From: Negativicutes bacterium
GTDB taxonomy: Bacteria > Bacillota > Negativicutes > JAGOZY01
DNA length: 5,220 nt
Assembly (NCBI GenBank): GCA_018058445.1
Contig: JAGOZY010000104.1
Location: forward strand, 1-5,220
Direction of reading: 5' to 3'
Each line of letters starts with the position of its first letter. The stretch's first letter is position 1. A program made the translations under genes and the position numbers. Shown piece after piece: positions 1-5,220 of the stretch. Under the pieces are notes generated by a model, which did not search any database, was not told the DNA's origin, and saw only the letters and a program-made list of their open reading frames with translations.

Positions 1-922
1 CAAAGCAGCCTCGATGGCTAGTAATACTAAAGAGCACCTCTTCAAGGGCTGGAACATCCTTGCTACCATAGCTAGGATGAGGAGCTCTTGTAAAAGGCAA
101 CTGATAGAGTGTATCCATTTCTTCAACCGCCAGCGGATAGCTCGGCGGAAGCTGAACTAAATAGCGCCCGTTGTGTCCTTGGACTACTGCTTTTCCTCGA
201 ATTGGATCTTGCTCCCAATATTGAGTTTTAAAGGCAGAAGCAAATGCTTTTTTATTTCGCGATACTGCTTCAAAAGGAGCGACTTCCAAATACTCATCCA
301 CATATTCAAGTGAATCGCTAAAGAAGCAGGTTCCCGGAATATGGTGGATATTTTCAATTGGAATTCCAGCGGCTAAATTTTCAGCAATCCCTTGAATAGC
401 CCGCTCACCCATTCCATAGATGATCAGGTCTGCTTGGCTATCTACAAGAATCGAAGGCATTACTTTATCGGCCCAATAATCATAATGAGCAAATCGTCGC
501 AAGCTGGCCTCAACGCCGCCAATAATCACAGGCATATCCGGCCATAGCTTTTTAACAAGTTGGCTATAGACAGTCACTGCTCGGTCAGGTCGTTTTCCGC
601 CTTCACCACCCGGCGTGTATTTGTCATCGGAGCGACGATTCTTTGCAGCAGTATAATGGCAAAGCATCGAATCTAAGTTTCCGGCATTTACCAGAACACC
701 CAATTTGGGCCGGCCCAATGATGCAATATCTTCTGTCGAATCCCATCGAGGCTGAGCTACAATTCCAACCCGATACCCTAAATGTTCAAGCCATCTAGCA
801 ATCAGTGCAGTTGAAAAAGACGGATGATCCACATAAGCATCTCCGCTAATAAATAAAAAATCTAATTCATCCCATTTGCGTTGTTTCATTTCCGCCTGGG
901 TCATGGGTATTGGTAAAACCAT
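1..922 (-). CDS. ygiQ: YgiQ family radical SAM protein, N-terminal part (runs off left edge)
   Basis: Reading leftward from the ATG at 922-920, an open frame of 307 complete codons reaches the window edge without a stop. It matches the N-terminal half of the YgiQ (UPF0313) family. Recognisable stretches are VDHPSF (residues 31-36), NAGNLDSM (79-86), the RRSDD..YTPGG..GKRPDRAV block (96-116), IGGVEASLRRFAHYDYW (134-150) and YGMGERAI (169-176). The last residues are SITSHRGCF. In this family that cysteine (residue 306) begins the CxxxCxxC motif that binds the 4Fe-4S cluster and S-adenosylmethionine, so the catalytic barrel lies outside the window. Full-length members have roughly 600-700 residues. 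The exact reaction of YgiQ is not established. The start is supported by an AGGAGG five bases upstream. It follows rodZ by 9 nt and is probably cotranscribed and translationally coupled with it. Family assignment is firm; whether the gene is intact beyond the edge cannot be seen. Confidence 0.95.
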   Translation of the reverse strand, partial: MVLPIPMTQAEMKQRKWDELDFLFISGDAYVDHPSFSTALIARWLEHLGYRVGIVAQPRWDSTEDIASLGRPKLGVLVNAGNLDSMLCHYTAAKNRRSDDKYTPGGEGGKRPDRAVTVYSQLVKKLWPDMPVIIGGVEASLRRFAHYDYWADKVMPSILVDSQADLIIYGMGERAIQGIAENLAAGIPIENIHHIPGTCFFSDSLEYVDEYLEVAPFEAVSRNKKAFASAFKTQYWEQDPIRGKAVVQGHNGRYLVQLPPSYPLAVEEMDTLYQLPFTRAPHPSYGSKDVPALEEVLFSITSHRGCF

Positions 923-927
923 TTTTT

Positions 928-933
928 CCTCCT
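928..933 (-). promoter_or_regulatory. Ribosome binding site of ygiQ overlapping the rodZ stop codon
   Basis: The minus strand reads AGGAGG at 933-928, five bases before the ATG at 922. The rodZ stop codon TAG occupies 934-932, so its last two bases form the start of this Shine-Dalgarno sequence. Ribosomes ending on rodZ would sit over the ygiQ initiation region, which favours translational coupling (inference). The site fixes the ygiQ start at 922 rather than the second in-frame ATG at 904. Confidence 0.85.
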
Positions 934-1609
934 AATTGACTCCCGGGGCTCGAAAAATCTTCTGAGTGATTTCATTGCTCTCGCTCAGACGCCCCTGATC
1001 AACTCCATTATATCTTACTTTGACTGCTTGCCCTTTACCAGCAACTAATTGAATTTCCTCATTTCCTTGCCAAGTATGTTGGCTACCTCCTTGGACAAAT
1101 CCCTCCATTTTAAGATTGCCGTCCACTTTAACTTGAAGCCACACATTTTGATCAGAGATAACCTCGACTTTAATTGTACCATTTTGTCCACCCATAAAGA
1201 GACCTTTTGTTTTTTGCCACAAAAATGGCCCTTGCCAAATTGCCAATATAATCACAATCACCAAAACCACAATTGCGGCGATACAGCCCCAAGGTTTTTT
1301 CTTTGGAGGAAGCTCTCGCTCTGCTGTACGTTCTCGCCGCGCAGTTCGTTGACGCTTCACAGGCTCTTCAATCTTTACGAGCTTTTCTTGTTCATATTGT
1401 GCAGTTGCTTCATCTGGAGAAATTCCTAGGAAACGGGCATAGTTTCGCAGGAAGCCTTTTAAATAGACTTCACTGGGAATTCGATCATAATTACCGCTCT
1501 CTAACGCTTCTAAATAGCTTCGACGGATATACAGTTCTCGTTCAACCTCTTCTAAAGAAAGGCGCTTATTAACCCGACCTTTTTTTAGACGTTCGCTTAA
1601 TGATTCCAT
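932..1609 (-). CDS. rodZ: RodZ-like cell-shape protein (HTH_25, one transmembrane helix, DUF4115)
   Basis: This 225-residue protein has the RodZ layout. An N-terminal Cro/CI-type helix-turn-helix (about residues 5-70) contains LSLEEVERELYIRRSYLEALE and a YLKGFLRNYARFLG segment typical of HTH_25. A basic linker rich in Arg and Lys follows (about 78-106). A single transmembrane helix spans about 107-125 (WGCIAAIVVLVIVIILAIW), and an extracytoplasmic DUF4115 domain covers about 145-207. In characterised relatives the HTH domain binds MreB and links the cytoskeleton to the peptidoglycan elongation machinery; it is usually not treated as a classical DNA-binding regulator. The ATG at 1609 has an AGAGGTGA six to seven bases upstream. 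The gene starts 31 nt after the ftsK stop and is followed within 9 nt by ygiQ, so it is the middle gene of a likely operon. Clostridial and bacillar homologues are often called YmfM or simply HTH-domain proteins. The fold assignment is secure; the MreB role is inferred from family knowledge. Confidence 0.92.
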   Translation of the reverse strand: MESLSERLKKGRVNKRLSLEEVERELYIRRSYLEALESGNYDRIPSEVYLKGFLRNYARFLGISPDEATAQYEQEKLVKIEEPVKRQRTARRERTAERELPPKKKPWGCIAAIVVLVIVIILAIWQGPFLWQKTKGLFMGGQNGTIKVEVISDQNVWLQVKVDGNLKMEGFVQGGSQHTWQGNEEIQLVAGKGQAVKVRYNGVDQGRLSESNEITQKIFRAPGVN

Positions 1610-1640
1610 AACGAATCACCTCTATTTTCTTATCTAAAAA

Positions 1641-4145
1641 TCACTGATTTTTATCTTTCATCAAGAAACGCTGGTAGATTTGATCTGGCGACATCATGAG
1701 TTCCCGTGGTTTGCTACCTTGACTTGGCCCGACAATCCCACATTGCTCCATCACATCCACGAGCCTTGCTGCTCGTGGGTTACCAATTCGAAATCGCCTT
1801 TGAAGCATGGATGCCGAAGCCTGCCCCGTATCAATAACAATGCGAAGCGCATCTTCCCAAAGCTCATCTTGCTCATCGAAGAGACTTGTCTGTCCTTCAT
1901 CAGAACCGGCCCCCGCAGTAACCCCTTCGGCATATTCAGGCTCACCTGTAATTTGCCCTTTTACGAACGTAAGTAATCTTTCGACCTCGTCATCTGATAT
2001 AAAAGCCCCTTGAACCCGTAGCGGTTTTGCCATGCCAGCTGGTGAAAAGAGCATATCTCCTTTTCCAAGAAGTTTTTCCGCACCGCCCATATCCAAAATC
2101 GTACGAGAATCGATTTGGGAGCTTACCGAAAAGGCAATACGTGAAGGAATGTTAGCTTTAATAAGTCCGGTAATGACATCCACCGAAGGACGCTGAGTCG
2201 CAAGAATTAAATGAATCCCAGCAGCCCGCGCCATCTGGGCGAGACGACAAATCGCATCTTGAACCTCTACCGGTGCTACCATCATTAAGTCCGCTAATTC
2301 ATCAATGATAACAACGATTTGGGGAATTTTCTCTTCCCCATGTATTTGGGCAAGTTCATTATAGCGGCCTAAATCACGAACGGAAGCAGCAGCAAAAAGA
2401 GTGTATCGCCGCTCCATTTCGCGGACAGCCCATTGAAGAGCTTTAGCAGCTTTCTTCGGGTCATTCACAACTGGCGTTAACAAATGAGGAATTCCGTTAT
2501 AATGAGTGAGTTCAACGACTTTCGGGTCAATCAAAATAAATTTGACTTCCGTTGGTAACGCTTTAAAAAGGATACTGGTAATCAATGTGTTGATACATAC
2601 ACTTTTTCCAGAGCCGGTCGCGCCTGCCACGAGCATATGAGGCATCTTCGCAAGATCGGCAATAATCGGTGCACCAGCAATATCTTTTCCAAGTCCAACA
2701 CTTAACTTCGAAGTCGAATCTTTAAATTCAGGGGTCTCAAGAACATCCTTAAGTGCAACACTGGATACGGTTTGATTCGGAACTTCGATCCCAACTACGG
2801 CTTTACCAGGAATTGGCGCCTCAATTCGGATACCAGAAGCAGCCAATTTTAAAGCAAGATCATCCGCTAAATTTAAAATCTTATTTACTTTTACACCTGG
2901 GGCTGGCTCAATCTCAAATTGAGTTACTGCAGGTCCTTGTGAAAAACGAATAACTCGAGCACGCACACCAAATTCTTCCAGTGTTTTTTCAAGTAAAAGG
3001 GCTTTCTCGCGAATTTCTTTTTGCGCGCCTCCCATTCTACGACTACTACCTTTTAAAATTGACAGGGGGGGCAATTGATAAGGTTTGCTTGGTTTCTCTT
3101 CTTTAATCGCCATACTTGATGGCATTTCTAAAACCGGCACCGCTTTAAACGGATCAAGAGGCAAGTCATCTTCACTGTGATAGCCATTTTGAAATTTCGC
3201 TGCGGTTCGAAGGACAGAAAGAGGCTGACTCCATTCCTCCGCAGGAGGCTCTGCCTCTGCCGAACTCACTCTGGCAGATTCTTCTTTCCGCGATAGCTCA
3301 CTGCTAGGGTAGATCTCCTCCGCGAGTGACTCTTCAAGGGCCAGTTCGTCGGAAAAATTTTCAATGGGACTCGATTCATCATCAATTTCCCAAGGTAAAG
3401 GTCCAGTTCGTCGCTTTTCAATACTACCTTCAAAAATTGGAATTTCTTTTATTGGCTTTTCCCAAGGATGAGAAAATTCATTGATTTCTTCTGCCCCAAA
3501 ATCCTCTTCAAAAGGAAAGAGCGCATCATCTTGATTAAAAAAGTCGCGATTTTCATCAGATCTAGTAGGTCTAACACGCGAGATAGTCCCACGGTCATTA
3601 CTTAAAGAAGATTCTTTATACACTTCTTTCGGGATCGCTTCCTTGCCATTTCTTGAAAATAGGAACGGCCAGATTACGTATAAAAAAGAGATTCCAAATC
3701 CCGCTCCAATGACAAGCCAAGTGCCTCCCTGCCCAAGGTATTTGTGAAGTCCCAGTAAAGTAAGCCCGGCAAAAAGCCCTCCTCTATTTGGCAAGCTTTC
3801 CGGCATGACCTCGAATCCGACAGGGACTAATAGCTGATGAACAATACAAAGTCCAAAAAACAGAACTCCAAGCCAACCATAAAAACGCCCCTGACTCCAA
3901 AAAGATCGTTTTTTTAGCAGGAGAAATCCACCGCATGCAATAATAAAAAACGGAATAATAAAAGCTCCCCAGCCAAATAAATTTCGAAGAATTTTCTTGA
4001 ACAGATCCCCAATGATTCCACTTTCAAATCCAAAAAGAGTCACGGCAAAAAATCCGCCAACCAAAAAATAAGCTATACTAATCCACACATAGCTTTTTGA
4101 CTCTACTTGTATCTCTTTTTTTACTGTTGTTTTTTTGGCGGCCAA
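1641..4145 (-). CDS. ftsK: DNA translocase FtsK/SpoIIIE
   Basis: This 834-residue protein is a full-length FtsK/SpoIIIE ATPase, which pumps chromosomal DNA through the closing septum. Hydrophobic segments near residues 20-40, 58-77, 88-107 and 141-163, with a weaker one near 121-133, form the membrane anchor. Residues about 165-360 are an acidic, low-complexity linker. The alpha/beta motor follows from about 370. Its Walker A is GATGSGKS (508-515), its Walker B is VVIIDE (611-616) with D615 and E616, and the hallmark [20 protein letters not shown] lies at 651-670. The C-terminal winged-helix gamma domain (about 760-825) reads directional DNA motifs. Its usual GYN/GYT before RAAR is GNP here (788-790). 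The start is TTG at 4145, preceded by AAGGGGG nine bases upstream. An in-frame stop lies just beyond that (4172-4170), with no better start between. rodZ follows after 31 nt. A candidate promoter is upstream, with an SOS-box-like dyad over its -35. No frameshift is seen. Confidence 0.98.
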   Translation of the reverse strand: MAAKKTTVKKEIQVESKSYVWISIAYFLVGGFFAVTLFGFESGIIGDLFKKILRNLFGWGAFIIPFFIIACGGFLLLKKRSFWSQGRFYGWLGVLFFGLCIVHQLLVPVGFEVMPESLPNRGGLFAGLTLLGLHKYLGQGGTWLVIGAGFGISFLYVIWPFLFSRNGKEAIPKEVYKESSLSNDRGTISRVRPTRSDENRDFFNQDDALFPFEEDFGAEEINEFSHPWEKPIKEIPIFEGSIEKRRTGPLPWEIDDESSPIENFSDELALEESLAEEIYPSSELSRKEESARVSSAEAEPPAEEWSQPLSVLRTAAKFQNGYHSEDDLPLDPFKAVPVLEMPSSMAIKEEKPSKPYQLPPLSILKGSSRRMGGAQKEIREKALLLEKTLEEFGVRARVIRFSQGPAVTQFEIEPAPGVKVNKILNLADDLALKLAASGIRIEAPIPGKAVVGIEVPNQTVSSVALKDVLETPEFKDSTSKLSVGLGKDIAGAPIIADLAKMPHMLVAGATGSGKSVCINTLITSILFKALPTEVKFILIDPKVVELTHYNGIPHLLTPVVNDPKKAAKALQWAVREMERRYTLFAAASVRDLGRYNELAQIHGEEKIPQIVVIIDELADLMMVAPVEVQDAICRLAQMARAAGIHLILATQRPSVDVITGLIKANIPSRIAFSVSSQIDSRTILDMGGAEKLLGKGDMLFSPAGMAKPLRVQGAFISDDEVERLLTFVKGQITGEPEYAEGVTAGAGSDEGQTSLFDEQDELWEDALRIVIDTGQASASMLQRRFRIGNPRAARLVDVMEQCGIVGPSQGSKPRELMMSPDQIYQRFLMKDKNQ
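1757..1778. repeat. Perfect 8-bp GC-rich inverted repeat inside the ftsK gamma-domain coding region
   Basis: The plus strand reads CCACGAGC (1757-1764), a six-base loop CTTGCT, then GCTCGTGG (1771-1778). It lies in the codons for FtsK residues 790-797, the PRAARLVD segment of the gamma-domain recognition region. No run of T follows, so it is not a terminator. It may be chance or the trace of a template-switch mutation. Confidence 0.6.
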
Positions 4146-4154
4146 TTCGTCCGT

Positions 4155-4161
4155 CCCCCTT
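4155..4161 (-). promoter_or_regulatory. Ribosome binding site that decides the ftsK TTG start
   Basis: The minus strand reads AAGGGGG at 4161-4155, nine bases before the TTG at 4145. No in-frame ATG or GTG lies between it and the in-frame stop TAA at 4172-4170, so TTG is the best-supported initiation codon. Confidence 0.7.
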
Positions 4162-4188
4162 TCGTTTAATTACATTTCCCCAAGCTCC

Positions 4189-4217
4189 ATGATACGCTAT
4201 TTTCGCGATAAGAACAA
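4189..4217 (-). promoter_or_regulatory. Candidate sigma-A promoter for ftsK-rodZ-ygiQ
   Basis: On the minus strand, a -35-like TTGTTC (4217-4212; three of six consensus bases) and a -10 TATCAT (4194-4189; five of six) are separated by exactly 17 bases. The predicted transcription start is near 4182, giving a leader of roughly 37 nt that contains the ftsK Shine-Dalgarno. This is a visual match only, with a good -10 and a weak -35. Confidence 0.5.
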
Positions 4218-4224
4218 GTTTTCT
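4211..4224. promoter_or_regulatory. Possible LexA (SOS) box-like dyad over the ftsK -35
   Basis: The sequence AGAACAAGTTTTCT resembles the Gram-positive LexA/DinR operator CGAAC-N4-GTTCG. The core GAAC-N4-GTTC has one mismatch (GAAC-N4-TTTC) and the outer bases also differ. It overlaps the candidate -35 element of ftsK, where a bound repressor would block RNA polymerase. Short AT-rich dyads of this quality occur by chance, so this is a weak call. Confidence 0.25.
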
Positions 4225-4241
4225 ATTCGATTTAGCTTGCT

Positions 4242-4271
4242 TTTACAAAACAGCTATGCTACCATTATCCT
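4242..4271 (+). promoter_or_regulatory. Candidate sigma-A promoter for rpmB
   Basis: A -35 TTTACA (4242-4247; five of six consensus bases) and a -10 TATCCT (4266-4271; four of six, including the key T, A and final T) are separated by 18 bases. The predicted transcription start is near 4278, giving a leader of about 39 nt before the rpmB ATG. This is a visual match with no experimental support. Confidence 0.45.
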
Positions 4272-4301
4272 GTTGTAGTGCAAATAATTACCATTGCAGG
4301 C

Positions 4302-4310
4302 AAGGAGGTG
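4302..4310 (+). promoter_or_regulatory. Ribosome binding site that decides the rpmB start
   Basis: AAGGAGGTG is almost fully complementary to the 3' end of 16S rRNA and sits six bases before the ATG at 4317. This selects the 63-residue product over a reading that begins at the in-frame ATG at 4278, which would place this motif inside the coding region. Confidence 0.9.
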
Positions 4311-4316
4311 TATCTG

Positions 4317-4508
4317 ATGGCAAGCTTCTGTGAAATTTGCAATAAAGGAGTTACGGCTGGTTTTAATGTCAGTCACTCCCATCGTAAAACAAAACGTACT
4401 TGGAAACCAAACATCCAGCGTGTTCGTGGCGTAATTAATGGTCAGGTAACACGTGTTAATGTATGCACTCGTTGCATCCGTTCTGGAAAAGTACAACGAG
4501 CAATCTAA
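4317..4508 (+). CDS. rpmB: 50S ribosomal protein L28, zinc-ribbon (C+) form
   Basis: The 63-residue basic protein is bacterial ribosomal protein L28 (bL28) of the large subunit. Diagnostic segments are MASFCEICNKG at the start, NVSHSHRKTKRTWKPNIQ (residues 17-34) and VCTRCIRSGKVQRA at the end. Two CxxC pairs, C5/C8 and C50/C53, mark the zinc-binding form of L28, not the cysteine-free form that some bacteria carry as a paralogue under zinc limitation. The start at 4317 fits the family N-terminus and has a near-perfect Shine-Dalgarno. The gene stands alone: it is divergent from ftsK and convergent with ribF, with a shared terminator just after it. A candidate promoter lies at 4242-4271. I saw no obvious zinc-regulator palindrome upstream, which fits constitutive expression. 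Length and motifs are complete. Confidence 0.98.
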   Translation: MASFCEICNKGVTAGFNVSHSHRKTKRTWKPNIQRVRGVINGQVTRVNVCTRCIRSGKVQRAI

Positions 4509-4523
4509 TTTTTGGATTAGATT
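4502..4523. repeat. Short AT-rich inverted repeat spanning the rpmB stop codon
   Basis: AATCTAAT (4502-4509) and ATTAGATT (4516-4523) are perfect inverted copies around a six-base loop. The first arm contains the rpmB stop TAA (4506-4508). The hairpin would be weak because it has only one G-C pair in eight. It lies immediately before the strong terminator hairpin. Any role is unknown. Confidence 0.4.
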
Positions 4524-4526
4524 CAT

Positions 4527-4563
4527 AAAAAAGCGATTCCGATAGTATCGGAATCGCTTTTTT
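4527..4563. terminator. Bidirectional intrinsic terminator between rpmB and ribF
   Basis: Six A, GCGATTCCGAT, loop AGT, ATCGGAATCGC and six T form a perfect 17-bp inverted repeat with an 11-bp mixed core. Read on the plus strand it ends in six T and terminates rpmB 18 bases after its stop. Read on the minus strand it also ends in six T and terminates ribF four bases after its stop. The placement between convergent genes and the symmetry make this a textbook two-way Rho-independent terminator. Confidence 0.95.
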
Positions 4564-4567
4564 AATG

Positions 4568-5220
4568 TCACCAATTAGGCAGCATGGCTTTTACTTGCTC
4601 ATTCTCCAAAGAAGTCACTGCGTTTTTCAGATCTATCTCCATTTTTTCGACGAGTTGATCTACACCCGAGAAAACAAGTTCTGGTCGTAAATACTCGGCA
4701 AAAGCAACTTTTAAAGTCTGTCCATACAGATCTTCGTCGAAATGAATTAAATGTACCTCAAGTCTTTTGGCACGTTCGCCTGGAAAAGTCGGATTCGTTC
4801 CAACACTTGCGACTGCTGGAAGCCAATGGCTCGCTTTCTTTACCCAAACTGCGTAGACTCCGCTTGCTGGCAAGAGTGCGCCTGATTCTAGTTCGAAATT
4901 TGCAGTTGGAAAACCAATTGTCTTCCCTCGTCCATCTCCTGCGATAACTTTTCCGGTTAAATGATAGGTTCGGCCTAGCATTTCGCCAGCAAGTCCCACC
5001 TCACCGGCCTTGAGTAAAGTTCGAATACGGGTGCTACTGATTGGCAGTCCACCCATTTGGACATAGTCGACAATTTTGACTTCGAAACCTGCTTCTTTTG
5101 CCCAGTTTGCAAGAAGTTCTGAATTGCCTTCTTGAGAATGGCCGAAATGATAGTTCGGTCCAACAACTAAACCAACGGGTTTTAAGACGTTCACTAGCCA
5201 CTCAAAAAACTCTCGTGCTG
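4568..5220 (-). CDS. ribF: Bifunctional riboflavin kinase / FAD synthetase, C-terminal part (runs off right edge)
   Basis: The frame stays open to the right edge, with 216 visible residues ending in PNW. RibF phosphorylates riboflavin to FMN and then adenylates FMN to FAD. The visible part begins AREFFEWLV and continues through VVGPNYHFG and ISSTRIR (about visible residues 60-66), both hallmarks of the nucleotidyltransferase (FAD synthetase) domain. The riboflavin kinase domain follows, with GDGRGKTIGFPTAN (94-107) carrying the PTAN motif, then GVYAVWV, SVGTNPTF and LEVHL...DLYG. RibF proteins are usually near 305-315 residues, so about 90-100 N-terminal residues, including the first nucleotide-binding motif, lie outside. 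The GTG at 5194 that could be taken as a start is an internal valine, because homologous coding sequence continues upstream of it. The gene ends in TGA directly before the shared terminator, so it is the last gene of its transcript. Confidence 0.96.
   Translation of the reverse strand, partial: AREFFEWLVNVLKPVGLVVGPNYHFGHSQEGNSELLANWAKEAGFEVKIVDYVQMGGLPISSTRIRTLLKAGEVGLAGEMLGRTYHLTGKVIAGDGRGKTIGFPTANFELESGALLPASGVYAVWVKKASHWLPAVASVGTNPTFPGERAKRLEVHLIHFDEDLYGQTLKVAFAEYLRPELVFSGVDQLVEKMEIDLKNAVTSLENEQVKAMLPNW

Noticed and set aside
1049..1429. 126-residue plus-strand open frame opposite rodZ
   Set aside because: It lies wholly antisense to a convincing rodZ. Its translation is rich in Cys, His and Phe without any family motif, and nothing marks it as a real gene.
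1273..1572. 99-residue plus-strand open frame opposite rodZ
   Set aside because: It is antisense to the conserved HTH-coding part of rodZ and has no recognisable domain, so it is a shadow frame.
1680..2013. Plus-strand open frames opposite the 3' end of ftsK (1680-1976 and 1807-2013)
   Set aside because: They are antisense to the FtsK motor and gamma-domain coding sequence, and their low-complexity or unstructured translations fit no family.
4278..4316. Upstream ATG at 4278 as the rpmB start, adding 13 residues
   Set aside because: It would put the strong AAGGAGGTG inside the coding region and does not fit the MASxC N-terminus of L28.
4146..4316. A riboswitch, T-box or small RNA in the divergent intergenic region
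   Set aside because: The two inferred leaders are only about 37-39 nt and no conserved aptamer or leader terminator can be seen.
4254..4574. 106-residue minus-strand open frame covering rpmB
   Set aside because: It is antisense to the unmistakable L28 gene and crosses the bidirectional terminator.
5192..5194. GTG at 5194-5192 as the true start of ribF
   Set aside because: The frame remains open to the window edge with family-like sequence (EFFEWLV). A start here would remove the first nucleotide-binding motif of the FAD synthetase domain.
1..5220. A mobile element, CRISPR array, defence or biosynthetic system
   Set aside because: All coding space is taken by conserved housekeeping genes. 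No transposase, integrase, terminal inverted repeats, repeat-spacer pattern or tRNA was seen.

Overview
This window looks like a housekeeping region of a low-to-moderate GC member of the Firmicutes. The gene content and order resemble the Negativicutes or a clostridial relative. That placement rests on the ftsK-rodZ-ygiQ order, the zinc-ribbon (four-cysteine) form of ribosomal protein L28 and strong AGGAGG-type ribosome binding sites. It is an inference from the sequence, not a database match.

Layout from right to left on the minus strand: the 3' two-thirds of ribF (bifunctional riboflavin kinase / FAD synthetase) enters from the right edge and ends at 4568. A perfect 17-bp terminator hairpin follows, shared with rpmB (ribosomal protein L28), which runs toward it on the plus strand. 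A 171-bp divergent intergenic region (4146-4316) carries a candidate promoter for each side. On the minus strand it leads into ftsK (DNA translocase, TTG start). After a 31-nt gap comes rodZ (HTH-transmembrane-DUF4115 morphogenesis protein). After 9 nt comes ygiQ (radical SAM family), which runs off the left edge exactly at the first cysteine of its expected iron-sulfur motif.

The three minus-strand genes ftsK-rodZ-ygiQ look like one transcription unit: the gaps are short, no terminator separates them, and the ygiQ Shine-Dalgarno overlaps the rodZ stop codon. FtsK acts in chromosome segregation at the division septum and RodZ in cell-shape control, so the first two genes share a growth and division theme. 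YgiQ is a conserved protein of unsettled function. ribF and rpmB are independent units.

I see no mobile element, CRISPR array, tRNA or rRNA, and no evidence for a new multi-gene system. The points worth a second look are small. They are an SOS-box-like dyad over the ftsK -35 element, an unusual GNP sequence in the FtsK gamma domain encoded inside a perfect DNA hairpin, and a ribF-rpmB-ftsK order that lacks the usual rpsO-pnp block.
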